Shown here in pieces: positions 25,460 to 33,372 of a stretch of 64,000 nt of DNA. The stretch comes from an uncultured Clostridia bacterium. Lineage in GTDB: Bacteria; Bacillota; Clostridia; Christensenellales; Aristaeellaceae. A program made the translations under genes and the position numbers. The stretch lies in contig CALGBY010000014.1 of the NCBI GenBank assembly GCA_937886445.1, forward strand, positions 13,726 through 77,725. Reading direction: 5' to 3'. Position 1 is the stretch's first letter; each line of letters begins with the position of its first letter. Under the pieces are notes generated by a model. That model had not been told where the DNA came from and made no database searches. It saw nothing but the letters and a program-made list of their open reading frames with translations.

Positions 25460-26521
25460 ATGACCCGTTTCATGTCGGAAAAATACAAGAGCCTTGTCCC
25501 CTATGTGCCGGGCGAGCAGCCCAGGGTGCAGGGCAGGCTCATCAAGCTGAACACCAATGAAAACCCCTATCCGCCCTCTCCCCGGGCACAGCAGGCCGCG
25601 GCGGACGCGGCAAAAACCCTGCGGCTGTACTCCGATACCACCCACAAGGCATTGAGGGAAGCGCTGGCGAAAAACTACGGTGTGGAGCCGGACAACATCA
25701 TGTGCGCCAACTCCTCCGATGAATCGCTGGATTATGCCTTCCTCACCTTCTGCGACAAGGATCGCCCCGCCGTCTTCCCCGATATCACCTACGGCTTCTA
25801 TCCCGTATACTGCGATCTGTACGGCATCCCCTTTACCGAGATCCCCCTGAGAGAGGATTTTACGGTGAACACGGAGGATTACATCGGCATCGGAAAGAAT
25901 ATCTTTATCGCCAACCCCAACGCCCCCACGGGCATCGCCCTGAAAAGGGACGAGATCGAGCGGATCGTAAAGAGCAATCCCGATAACATCGTGGTGATCG
26001 ATGAGGCCTATGTGGATTTCGGAGCGGAAAGCTGTGTGCCCCTGATCAAAAAATACGATAACCTGATCATCACCATGACCTATTCCAAATCCCGTTCCAT
26101 GGCGGGGGCAAGGCTGGGCTTTTCCATCGCGGACAAAGCCCTGATCGCCGATATGAACACCGTGCGCTTCTCCCGCAGCCCCTACAACCTGAACAGCATG
26201 ACTTTGGCCGCCGGCATCGGCGCGCTGGAGGACGAAGCATACTTTGAGGAATGCCGGCATAAGATCATGGCCACCCGAGAGCGGATGAAGGCTGAGCTGG
26301 AAAAGCGCGGCTTCACATGCCTCCCCTCCTGCACCAATTTCATTTTCGCGGGATCGGACGCCATCAGCGGGAAGGAACTGTACCTGAAGCTGAAGGACCG
26401 GGGCATCTTCATCCGCCACTTTGACAAGGAGCGGCTGAAGGAGTATAACCGTATCACCGTAGGCACCGACGGGCAGGTCGACGCGCTGCTTGCGGCCATC
26501 GACGATATCCTGTCCGAATAA
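25460..26521 (+). CDS. hisC: Histidinol-phosphate aminotransferase HisC
   Basis: A 353-residue fold-type I PLP enzyme that converts imidazole-acetol phosphate to histidinol phosphate with glutamate. The ATG at 25460 follows GGAGGGAATGCC; an upstream in-frame ATG lies within the inserted element. Motifs: LNTNENPYPPSPRAQ, NPNAPTGIAL, VVIDEAYVDFG (PLP-ring Asp), and the Schiff-base Lys in TYSKSRSMAGARLGF. It begins about 54 bases after MITE-like element B. Confidence 0.95.
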   Translation: MTRFMSEKYKSLVPYVPGEQPRVQGRLIKLNTNENPYPPSPRAQQAAADAAKTLRLYSDTTHKALREALAKNYGVEPDNIMCANSSDESLDYAFLTFCDKDRPAVFPDITYGFYPVYCDLYGIPFTEIPLREDFTVNTEDYIGIGKNIFIANPNAPTGIALKRDEIERIVKSNPDNIVVIDEAYVDFGAESCVPLIKKYDNLIITMTYSKSRSMAGARLGFSIADKALIADMNTVRFSRSPYNLNSMTLAAGIGALEDEAYFEECRHKIMATRERMKAELEKRGFTCLPSCTNFIFAGSDAISGKELYLKLKDRGIFIRHFDKERLKEYNRITVGTDGQVDALLAAIDDILSE

Positions 26522-26542
26522 GATCAACAAGGAGGGACCCCC

Positions 26543-27130
26543 GTGAGAAACGCCGAGATCATCCGCAAAACAGCGGAAACAGATATTACCCTTTCTCTGG
26601 AGCTGGACGGCACCGGCAGGAGTGAGATCGATACCGGCTGCGGTTTTCTGAACCATATGCTCACCCTGTTTTCCGCCCACGGCCGCTTTGACCTGAATAT
26701 TTCCTGCAAGGGCGACACTGATGTGGACGATCACCACACCGTTGAGGACATCGGCATCGCGCTGGGGCAGGCCTTCGCAAAGGCGCTGGGCGATAAAAAG
26801 GGCATTACCCGCTACGGCAATATGATCCTGCCCATGGACGAGGCACTGATCCTGTGCGCGGTGGACCTGAGCGGAAGGGATCATCTGGGTTACTCTCTGG
26901 AGATCCCCACGCAGAAGGTGGGCACCTTTGATACAGAACTGGTGCGGGAATTTTTCCTGGGCTTCGTGCGCAATTGCCCCTGCGCCCTGCACTTTAAGCA
27001 GTTTTCCGGCGTCAACAGCCATCACATCATCGAGGGCGCCTTCAAGGCCTTCGGCCGCGCCATGAAGCAGGCCGCGGCCATCGACCCGGCACTCGGCAAC
27101 GCCGTGCCCTCCACCAAGGGGCTGTTATAA
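26543..27130 (+). CDS. hisB: Imidazoleglycerol-phosphate dehydratase HisB
   Basis: A 195-residue monofunctional dehydratase. Metal-binding motifs: DTGCGFLNHMLTLFSAHGRFDL, DVDDHHTVEDIGIALGQA, CAVDLSGRDHL, and GVNSHHIIEGAFKAFGRA; the C-terminus is PSTKGLL. It lacks the phosphatase domain of the enterobacterial bifunctional HisB, in agreement with the separate PHP phosphatase at the end of the operon. GGAGGGACCCCC precedes the start. Confidence 0.97.
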   Translation: MRNAEIIRKTAETDITLSLELDGTGRSEIDTGCGFLNHMLTLFSAHGRFDLNISCKGDTDVDDHHTVEDIGIALGQAFAKALGDKKGITRYGNMILPMDEALILCAVDLSGRDHLGYSLEIPTQKVGTFDTELVREFFLGFVRNCPCALHFKQFSGVNSHHIIEGAFKAFGRAMKQAAAIDPALGNAVPSTKGLL

Positions 27131-27144
27131 AGGAAACGCTGGTC

Positions 27145-27173
27145 CATTCGGCAGGCTCATTTATTCAGCATTT
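27145..27173. repeat. Short dispersed repeat between hisB and hisH
   Basis: CATTCGGCAGGCTCATTTA continuing to 27173; its complement resembles 19767-19798 and part of 20127-20150. It fills most of the only sizeable gap (80 bases) in the second half of the operon. Confidence 0.5.
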
Positions 27174-27210
27174 ACTGAACAAATATATCAAACGCGAAGG
27201 GATTTTTCTC

Positions 27211-27831
27211 ATGATTGCGATCATTGATTACGGCGTGGGCAACCTGTTCAGCCTGAGCCGCTCTCTGGAAGCCATCGGCGCGGAGGCCGCCGTCACGCGG
27301 GATCCGGAAACGATCAAAAGCGCGGAGCGCATCATTCTGCCGGGCGTGGGCGCCTTCGGGGACGCCATGGATAAGCTGAAGGAAAACGGCATGAATGAAC
27401 TGATCAGGCAGCAGGCTTTCCTCGGCAAGCCCCTGATGGGCATATGCCTCGGCATGCAGCTGCTGTTTGAAAAAAGTCTGGAATTCGGCGAGCATGAGGG
27501 GCTCTCCCTCATTCCCGGCACGGTGCGCCCCATTGCCGATGTGATCTCCCCCTCTCTCAAGATCCCCCAGATCGGCTGGAACGCCCTCAGAAAGACCAAC
27601 CCCTGCTATATCCTGCGGGATGTGAAGGACGGGGAGTGTGTGTACTTTGTACACAGCTATTACGCCGATACCGCCCCGGAATATATCATTGCCGATACGG
27701 AATACAGCGCGCGTCTCACCGCCGCCGTGGCAAGGGGCAATGTATGCGGCTGCCAGTTCCATCCCGAAAAGAGCGGGAATACGGGGCTGAGGATCCTGAA
27801 AAGCTTTGCCGAAGGAGAATTGAAAGCATGA
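27211..27831 (+). CDS. hisH: Imidazole glycerol phosphate synthase, glutaminase subunit HisH
   Basis: A 206-residue class I glutamine amidotransferase. The nucleophile elbow is GICLGMQLLF (catalytic Cys), and the His/Glu of the triad are in CGCQFHPEKSG. It supplies ammonia to HisF. Its stop overlaps the hisA start (ATGA). Confidence 0.96.
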   Translation: MIAIIDYGVGNLFSLSRSLEAIGAEAAVTRDPETIKSAERIILPGVGAFGDAMDKLKENGMNELIRQQAFLGKPLMGICLGMQLLFEKSLEFGEHEGLSLIPGTVRPIADVISPSLKIPQIGWNALRKTNPCYILRDVKDGECVYFVHSYYADTAPEYIIADTEYSARLTAAVARGNVCGCQFHPEKSGNTGLRILKSFAEGELKA

Positions 27832-28544
27832 TTTTGTTTCCTGCCATTGATATGATCGGCGGCAAGGCCGTGCGCCTGTACAAGGGCGATTACAAACAGA
27901 TGACGGTATATGATGATGATCCCCTGCGGGTCGCCCGGGCCTTCAAAGAGGCCGGAGCCGGCGCCATCCATCTGGTGGATCTGGAGGGTGCCCGGGACGG
28001 CAGCATGCCCAACCGGGATACGGTGGCCCTCATCAAGAAGGAGACCGGGCTTTTCTGCGAGGTAGGTGGCGGCATCCGCAGCATTGAAAGCGTAGCCTGG
28101 TATCTTCAGAGCGGCATTGACCGGGTGATCCTGGGCACCGCCGCGGTGACCGATCCGCTCTTTGCCAAGCAGGCCGCCAAGCTCTTCCCCGGAAAAGTCG
28201 CCGCGGGCGCGGATATCAAGGACGGAAAGATCGCGGTAAAGGGCTGGCTTGAAAAAAGTGAGCTGACCGCCGAAGCATTTATGGAGCAGATGCTTGGCTT
28301 TGGCATCGATACCTTTATCGTTACCAATATTTCAAAGGACGGCGCCATGCAGGGCACCGATACCGCGCTGTACGAAGCCCTCTCGAAGCGGTTCCCGAAT
28401 GCCAGGATCACCGCTTCAGGCGGCGTCAGCAGCATGGAAGACATCCGAACTCTGCGCGCCATGGATCTGTACGCCGCCATCATCGGCAAGGCGTACTACA
28501 TCGGCGCCATCGACCTGAAGGAAGCACTGGAGGCAGCAAAATGA
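27828..28544 (+). CDS. hisA: Phosphoribosyl-formimino-AICAR-phosphate isomerase HisA
   Basis: A 238-residue TIM barrel. The first strand is LFPAIDMIGGKAVRLYKGDY (catalytic Asp), and further phosphate-binding loops are EVGGGIRSIESV, and ASGGVSSMEDIR. The ATG at 27828 overlaps the hisH stop by 4 bases; a longer upstream reading would run through hisH and is rejected. It catalyses the Amadori rearrangement before the HisHF step. It overlaps hisF by 4 bases too. Confidence 0.96.
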   Translation: MILFPAIDMIGGKAVRLYKGDYKQMTVYDDDPLRVARAFKEAGAGAIHLVDLEGARDGSMPNRDTVALIKKETGLFCEVGGGIRSIESVAWYLQSGIDRVILGTAAVTDPLFAKQAAKLFPGKVAAGADIKDGKIAVKGWLEKSELTAEAFMEQMLGFGIDTFIVTNISKDGAMQGTDTALYEALSKRFPNARITASGGVSSMEDIRTLRAMDLYAAIIGKAYYIGAIDLKEALEAAK

Positions 28545-29299
28545 TCACAAAACGAATCATTCCCTGTCTGGATGTGCGGAACGGGCGCGTGGTGAAGGGA
28601 ACCAACTTTGAAGGGCTGAAGGATGTGGACAGCCCCGTAACGCTGGCGCAGTATTATTCCGGATGCGGCGCGGATGAGCTGGTATTTTACGATATCACGG
28701 CCTCCGCGGACGGAAGGAAGCTTTTTACCGATATCCTGCGGGAGACCGCCTCCAAGGTATTCATTCCCCTCACAGTGGGCGGCGGCATCAACACCGTGGA
28801 GGATTTTGATCGGGTGCTGAAGTGCGGTGCCGACAAGGTGAGCGTCAACAGCGGCGCCATCCGCAATCCATCCCTGATCGACGCGGCAGCCCGCAGGTAC
28901 GGCAGCCAGTGCGTGGTCATCAGCGCCGATGTGAAGCGGGTGGACGGCAAATACCGGGTGTTCGCCGCGGGCAACCGCATCGATACCGGCAGGGAAGGCA
29001 TCAGCTGGATCAGGGAGTGCGTGGACCGGGGTGCAGGCGAGGTGGTGCTCAATTCCATCGATACCGACGGCGTAAAGCAGGGCTTTGATCTGGAAATGCT
29101 GAGCGCGGTATGCGACGCCGTCAATGTGCCGGTCATCGCAAGCGGCGGCGCGGGCTGCATCGAGCACTTTATCACCCTGTTCGAGACCCTGCCCAAGGTG
29201 GACGCGGGGCTTGCCGCCAGCATCTTCCACTTCGGCGAGGTGAAAATAAAGGACCTGAAGGAACGCATGAAGGAGCGCGGCATCAACACCCGGCTGTAA
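28541..29299 (+). CDS. hisF: Imidazole glycerol phosphate synthase, cyclase subunit HisF
   Basis: A 252-residue TIM barrel paralogous to HisA. Motifs: RIIPCLDVRNGRVVKGTNF (catalytic Asp), LTVGGGINTVEDFDRVL, DKVSVNSGAIRNP, VVLNSIDTDGVKQGFD, and VIASGGAGCIEHF. With HisH it forms imidazole glycerol phosphate and AICAR. ATGA overlap with hisA. Confidence 0.97.
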   Translation: MITKRIIPCLDVRNGRVVKGTNFEGLKDVDSPVTLAQYYSGCGADELVFYDITASADGRKLFTDILRETASKVFIPLTVGGGINTVEDFDRVLKCGADKVSVNSGAIRNPSLIDAAARRYGSQCVVISADVKRVDGKYRVFAAGNRIDTGREGISWIRECVDRGAGEVVLNSIDTDGVKQGFDLEMLSAVCDAVNVPVIASGGAGCIEHFITLFETLPKVDAGLAASIFHFGEVKIKDLKERMKERGINTRL

Positions 29300-29388
29300 G
29301 GACGCGTTTCCGGATCATTCATAAACAAACGGCATAAACCGCAAAATACGCGATTTCCGGCATTTTGACCGGGCAGGAGGAAACACTT

Positions 29389-30036
29389 ATGATCGATATC
29401 GAAACCCTGAAATTTGACGAAAAAGGCCTCATTCCCGCCATCGTGGTGGACGCCATCAGCAAAAAGGTGCTGACGCTGGCCTATATGAACCGGGAAAGCC
29501 TGAAGATCAGCATGGAGAAGGGGCTCACCTGCTTCTTCAGCCGCTCCCGTCAGGAGCTGTGGCTGAAGGGCGAAACCAGCGGCAACTACCAGCATATCGT
29601 TTCCATCACCGCGGATTGCGACAGGGACGCGCTGGTGGTGATGGTGGAAAAGGACGGCCCCGCCTGCCACATGGGCACCGACAGCTGCTTTACCAACCCC
29701 GTATGGGAAAGCGAGGACCTTCACGAATTCAGCTACGAAGGGCTGATGGAACTGATCCGCGGCCGCAAGACAGAGAAAAAGGAAGGCAGCTACACCACCT
29801 ATCTGTTTGAAAAGGGGCTGGACAAGATCTGCAAAAAGGTGGGCGAGGAAAGCACCGAGGTCATCATCGCCGCCCAGCACAACGATCAAAAGGAGACCGT
29901 TTACGAGATCGCGGATCTGGCCTACCATGTCATGGTGCTGATGATCCAGCAGGGCATCAGCCTGGAGGATATCTTCAAAGAGCTGGCGAGCCGCCATGTG
30001 ATCGACAAAAAGGTAAAGCAGGAGAAAATGGTCTGA
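29389..30036 (+). CDS. hisIE: Bifunctional phosphoribosyl-AMP cyclohydrolase/phosphoribosyl-ATP pyrophosphatase HisIE
   Basis: A 215-residue fusion. Residues 1-110 are the HisI cyclohydrolase (TLAYMNRESLKISMEKG, FFSRSRQELWLKGETSG, CDRDALVVMVEKDGPACHMG with the metal-binding Asp/Cys residues); residues about 120-215 are the HisE MazG-like domain (SYTTYLFEKGLDKICKKVGEE, ADLAYHVMVLMIQQ). The start at 29389 follows CAGGAGGAAACACTT. Catalyses steps two and three of the pathway. Confidence 0.96.
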   Translation: MIDIETLKFDEKGLIPAIVVDAISKKVLTLAYMNRESLKISMEKGLTCFFSRSRQELWLKGETSGNYQHIVSITADCDRDALVVMVEKDGPACHMGTDSCFTNPVWESEDLHEFSYEGLMELIRGRKTEKKEGSYTTYLFEKGLDKICKKVGEESTEVIIAAQHNDQKETVYEIADLAYHVMVLMIQQGISLEDIFKELASRHVIDKKVKQEKMV

Positions 30037-30800
30037 TGCGGGATCTGCATGTGCACACCGTCTTTTCCGACGGGAAGAACACCCCGGAGGAAATGGTCCT
30101 GAAGGCCATTGAGCTGGGCATGGAGGAGATCGGCTTTTCCGATCACAGCCATTCCCCCCAGAACGAGGGTGAGGAATGGAGCATGCCCCGCGGACGGGAA
30201 AAGGAATACCGGGCGGAGATCGCCCGGCTGAAGGAAAAATACAAAGGCCGCATCCGCGTGCTTTGCGGCACGGAGCAGGACCTGTACAGCGATGTGCCCC
30301 CCGAGGGCTATGATTATTTCATCGGCAGCCTGCACTATGTTCAGGTACCGGGGACGGACCGGTTCGTTTCGGTGGATCTGAGCCGCGAATCCCTGAAAAA
30401 GGATGTGCAGGAATGCTTCGGGGGTGATTTTTATGCCTTCACGGAGGAATATTACCGCCAGCTGTCCCGGCTGCCGCAGCTTTATCCCGCCTGCTCCGTC
30501 ATCGGGCACTTTGATTTGGTGACCAAGTTCATCGAGGAGGAACCGCTGTTTGATACCGCGTCCCCCCGCTATATAAACGCATGGCGGCAGGCCGCGGACG
30601 CGCTGCTTGAAATGCATATCCCCTTTGAGATCAACACCGGCGCTATCGCCCGGGGACGCCGCACCTCCCCCTATCCCGCCAGGGAGATCCGGGATTACAT
30701 CCGCGCGTACGGCGGCACGTTTGTGCTTTCGTCGGATTCTCACAACGTTGATACCCTGATGTACGGCTTTGCCCAATGGGAAAGGGCACTCAGGGAATAA
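30036..30800 (+). CDS. hisJ: Histidinol-phosphatase, PHP family (HisJ/HisK type)
   Basis: A 254-residue PHP-domain metallophosphatase. Motifs: MRDLHVHTVFSDG (metal-binding HxH), GFSDHSH, LCGTEQDLY, FIGSLHYVQ, CSVIGHFDLVTKF, and VLSSDSHNVDT. It removes phosphate from histidinol phosphate. Its ATG overlaps the hisIE stop (TGATG). It is the last biosynthetic gene, and completes the pathway. Confidence 0.94.
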   Translation: MRDLHVHTVFSDGKNTPEEMVLKAIELGMEEIGFSDHSHSPQNEGEEWSMPRGREKEYRAEIARLKEKYKGRIRVLCGTEQDLYSDVPPEGYDYFIGSLHYVQVPGTDRFVSVDLSRESLKKDVQECFGGDFYAFTEEYYRQLSRLPQLYPACSVIGHFDLVTKFIEEEPLFDTASPRYINAWRQAADALLEMHIPFEINTGAIARGRRTSPYPAREIRDYIRAYGGTFVLSSDSHNVDTLMYGFAQWERALRE

Positions 30801-30833
30801 ACCCTTCAGGTCAGTACACGCCGGGAGGACGGT

Positions 30834-31679
30834 ATGACGGAATACACCTATTCCTTCTTTGATTACAAATACAATATCGCAGGCTACAGCGGGCAGGAGT
30901 TTGACGGCCCCCAGCGCTTCTGGTATATGGCGTTCGCGCTGATCAGTGCGTTGCTTCTGGCCATCGCGCTGCGAAAAATGAAGCCGAACAGCATGCGCCG
31001 TTATCTTCGCGCGGCAGGATTCGCGATGATCGTGCTGGAGATCGCCAAGGTCACATGGGAATCGGTATGGGATATCCGTACGGGGCGCGGCTTCAACGCG
31101 GGCGGCATCCTTTCACTGGAGACCTGCTCGCTGTTTATGCCGATGGCGCTGGTGTGCGGCTTCGGCAGGGGCAAATGGGCGCGTGCTGCGGGCGCGTGGC
31201 TGGCTTCCATAGGCCTTACGGCCGGGCTTTCCAATGTGTTTTTCCTGCAGGGGCTGAAGTGGTACCCCATGTTCACCTTCGGCGCCTTCCATTCCATGAT
31301 CTATCATTATGTAATGGTGCTCACGGCGGCACTGATCGTTTCCACGGGCTTTATCCGCTTCAGGGCGGGTGATATACCGCTCGCGTTTGCCATGCAGTGC
31401 CTGCTTTCCCTGATCGCGGTACCGCTGGATCATATCATGGGCTGGGATTATGCCCTCTTCCGGGAAGCACACGGCATCCCCTTCCTGTCGGATCTGGGGA
31501 GCGAATTGCTTGGGAAGGGGCTGAGCTTCATCACGACCATCATCATGTACGCGCTCTATTTTGTCATCTGCGCCGTGTTCATCGGCCTGTGGATGCTTTT
31601 TGAACGCAGGAGAAGCAAAAAGGGCGGCGAGCTCCCCGCTGAGGAGGCGCGGGCAGGTACCATTCGGAAGGCGCGCTGA
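30834..31679 (+). CDS. YwaF-like integral membrane protein, paralogue of 1923-2750
   Basis: A 281-residue protein with about seven hydrophobic helices, preceded by GGGAGGACGGT. It shares plan and motifs with the protein at 1923-2750: N-terminal amphipathic segment, SLETCSLFMPMALVCGF in the fourth-helix region, GAFHSMIYHYVMVL, and a late small-residue GxxxxFL motif. The C-terminus is charged and cytoplasmic. It lies 33 bases after the histidinol phosphatase, so it is probably co-transcribed with the histidine genes, though any link to histidine is only positional. Function unknown. Confidence 0.75.
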   Translation: MTEYTYSFFDYKYNIAGYSGQEFDGPQRFWYMAFALISALLLAIALRKMKPNSMRRYLRAAGFAMIVLEIAKVTWESVWDIRTGRGFNAGGILSLETCSLFMPMALVCGFGRGKWARAAGAWLASIGLTAGLSNVFFLQGLKWYPMFTFGAFHSMIYHYVMVLTAALIVSTGFIRFRAGDIPLAFAMQCLLSLIAVPLDHIMGWDYALFREAHGIPFLSDLGSELLGKGLSFITTIIMYALYFVICAVFIGLWMLFERRRSKKGGELPAEEARAGTIRKAR

Positions 31680-31818
31680 ACCGCGAGCCGGGCCGCCTGC
31701 CGGATAACGAGAAGGCCGCGATCATGGGCACTCCTGCCGATATAATCGACCCCGCGTCGCTTCGCGGGGCGCTGTATCGCCTGACGGACCTCCTCCTGAG
31801 GAACCGGAGGGCACAGAA

Positions 31819-31866
31819 ATGCCCGTTTCGCGTGAACAGCTGTACGCCTATCATGAAGGGATGTAA
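31819..31866 (+). pseudogene. 15-codon frame with strong RBS, possible remnant of a gene start
   Basis: CCGGAGGGCACAGAA directly precedes ATG, and the frame reads MPVSREQLYAYHEGM then stop. The segment LYAYHEG is reminiscent of the N-terminus of glycogen branching enzymes (GlgB), where a similar LYxFHEG is followed by the AHP motif, but here a stop follows at once. It could be a truncated gene, a leader peptide in front of the terminator at 31882, or chance. Confidence 0.35.
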
Positions 31867-31881
31867 AAACCGGCCATTCAC

Positions 31882-31925
31882 AAAGGGGCTGTTGCAGAAG
31901 CAAAAATCTGCAACAGTCCCTTTTT
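31882..31925 (+). terminator. Terminator of the histidine operon
   Basis: AAAGGGGCTGTTGCAGA pairs with TCTGCAACAGTCCCTTT around an AGCAAAAA loop, followed by a T-run. A long, strong stem after the last gene of the operon. Confidence 0.88.
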
Positions 31926-32005
31926 CTGTGGATAACTTTCAAAAAAAGAATAAATCAATAAACCATCATCAAAAATGCCCCTCGCCCTTTCGGATAAGGA
32001 GCTCA

Positions 32006-32215
32006 TGGTGGTGACAACAGGACCCGCCGGTCTTGCTCCGCCGGGGCAGCTTCGCAATGGTCGCCTGTCCGCGCCGCGGGGGACACGGCTTGACATGCTC
32101 CCTTGCTCAGCAGGCTGTCGGCTCGTTTTCGCCTTCGGCGAACAGCCCACCGGGATGCCTCTCGCCTCTGTCCCCCATCGATGTGCGTTCACATCTCAGC
32201 AGGATCACAGGTATT
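32006..32215 (-). pseudogene. Partial, disrupted duplicate of tRNA-Val sequence
   Basis: TGGTGGTGACAACAGGAC (32006-32023) is identical to the 3' end (CCA, acceptor and part of the T arm) of the intact tRNA at 32267-32284. About 150 bases later CCCCATCGATGTG (32173-32185) is identical to part of the variable/anticodon arm (32297-32309), which in the real tRNA lies only 12 bases further on. This fits a duplicated tRNA split by inserted DNA, or a leftover of site-specific integration at the tRNA 3' end. Confidence 0.5.
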
Positions 32216-32231
32216 TGCCGCTGATGTCACC

Positions 32232-32266
32232 AAAAAGAAAATCACCCGCAAGGGGTGATTTCTTTT
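32232..32266 (-). terminator. Terminator of tRNA-Val
   Basis: On the minus strand AAAAAGAAATCACCCC, loop TTGC, GGGTGATTTTCTTTTT. Strong stem with a T-rich 3' arm directly after the tRNA. Confidence 0.85.
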
Positions 32267-32342
32267 TGGTGGTGACAACAGGACTCGAACCTGTGACCCC
32301 ATCGATGTGAACGATGTGCTCTACCAACTGAGCCATGCCACC
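32267..32342 (-). tRNA. tRNA-Val (anticodon CAC)
   Basis: A 76-base cloverleaf. Acceptor GGTGGCA pairs with TGTCACC (one G-U), D arm GCTC/GAGC, anticodon stem CATCG/CGATG with loop TTCACAT (anticodon CAC, codon GUG), T arm ACAGG/CCTGT with TTCGAGT loop, discriminator A and encoded CCA. A near-perfect promoter lies upstream and a terminator downstream, so it is a single transcription unit. Confidence 0.96.
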
Positions 32343-32364
32343 ATGCCTCTCAAAGGCAGATATG

Positions 32365-32393
32365 ATTATACAGCAGGCGCGGGGTTTTGTCAA
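32365..32393 (-). promoter_or_regulatory. Promoter of tRNA-Val
   Basis: On the minus strand perfect TTGACA (32393-32388) and perfect TATAAT (32370-32365) with a 17-base spacer, about 23 bases before the tRNA. Confidence 0.92.
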
Positions 32394-32475
32394 CCCGAAA
32401 TTTTGAGGATTTTTGAAAGGTAAAGGTCTGGAAGCCGGTCCTGCCGGTTTTGTATGAACAAAATGAAAAACCGGT

Positions 32476-32504
32476 ATGACAGACCGGGCGGAATGTGATA
32501 AAAT
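32476..32504 (+). promoter_or_regulatory. Predicted promoter of exonuclease III gene
   Basis: ATGACA (32476-32481), 17-base spacer, TAAAAT (32499-32504), 29 bases before the ATG. Confidence 0.6.
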
Positions 32505-32532
32505 AGCCCTGATAAAGTGCCGGAGGTACAGG

Positions 32533-33309
32533 ATGGAACAGGAAAAAAGAAAGCTGAAGCTGATCAGCTGGAATGTGAACGGGCTGCGTGCCTGTATGAC
32601 AAAGGGATTCCGGGAATTTTTTGACCGGGAAAACGCCGATATTTTCTGCCTGCAGGAAACCAAACTGCAGGAGGGGCAGATAGAGCTTACCCTGCCCGGA
32701 TATCATATGTACTGGAATTCAGCCGAAAAGAAGGGCTATTCCGGCACCGCCATGTTTTCAAAGGAAGAACCGCTGAACATATCATACGGCATCGGCAGAG
32801 AGGAATTCGATCACGAGGGCCGCGTGATCACGGCGGAGTTTGAGCGTTTTTTTGCCGTCACCTGCTACACCCCGAACAGTCAGGACGGGCTGAAGCGGCT
32901 GGATTTCCGCATGGCGTGGGAGGACGCGTTCCTTGCTTACCTGAAAGCGCTGGATGAAAAAAAACCGGTCATCTTCTGCGGAGACCTCAATGTGGCGCAT
33001 GAGGAGATCGACCTGAAAAACCCGAAGAGCAACCGCGGAAACGCCGGTTTTTCGGACGAGGAACGGGCAAAATTCTCCGCCCTGCTCGCCTCCGGCTTCA
33101 CCGATACCTTCCGCTTTCTGTACCCGGACGCGCGCGATATTTATTCCTGGTGGAGCTACCGCTTCCGCGCGCGCGAGCACAACGCGGGATGGCGCATCGA
33201 CTATTTCTGTGTAAGCGATCGAATGAAGAATAATATCCTTGAAGCGAATATCCGCACAGAGATCGAGGGCTCCGACCACTGCCCGGTGGAGCTGGTGATC
33301 GGGATCTGA
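32533..33309 (+). CDS. exoA: Exodeoxyribonuclease III / AP endonuclease (ExoA)
   Basis: A 258-residue enzyme of the Xth/ExoA family for base-excision repair; it cuts 5' to abasic sites and has 3'-phosphatase/exonuclease activity. The start at 32533 follows CCGGAGGTACAGG. Motifs: [21 protein letters not shown] (metal Glu), [48 protein letters not shown], and SDHCPVEL (catalytic Asp-His). Normal length; the end matches family ends. Confidence 0.96.
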   Translation: MEQEKRKLKLISWNVNGLRACMTKGFREFFDRENADIFCLQETKLQEGQIELTLPGYHMYWNSAEKKGYSGTAMFSKEEPLNISYGIGREEFDHEGRVITAEFERFFAVTCYTPNSQDGLKRLDFRMAWEDAFLAYLKALDEKKPVIFCGDLNVAHEEIDLKNPKSNRGNAGFSDEERAKFSALLASGFTDTFRFLYPDARDIYSWWSYRFRAREHNAGWRIDYFCVSDRMKNNILEANIRTEIEGSDHCPVELVIGI

Positions 33310-33372
33310 GCCCGTTCCCCGCTCTCCGTACGAAAGGGCGGACAAAAATCACCGCAGAAAGAAGGAACAGCA

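Larger units (their letters stand above)
31680..32005. other. Intergenic region with hairpin and orphan translation start
   Basis: Holds a GC-rich stem-loop (CCCCGCG TCGCTT CGCGGGG, 31750-31769), the 15-codon frame listed separately and the operon terminator. No larger gene is supported; other frames lack ribosome binding sites. Confidence 0.6.

Noticed and set aside
27636..28544. Longer version of HisA with 64 extra residues
   Set aside because: The extra part is read in the wrong frame through hisH; the ATG at 27828 gives the exact family N-terminus and an ATGA overlap.
30834..31679. Second YwaF-like gene as a histidine transporter
   Set aside because: The position suggests it, but the sequence shows no transporter family signature, so it is left as a membrane protein of unknown function.
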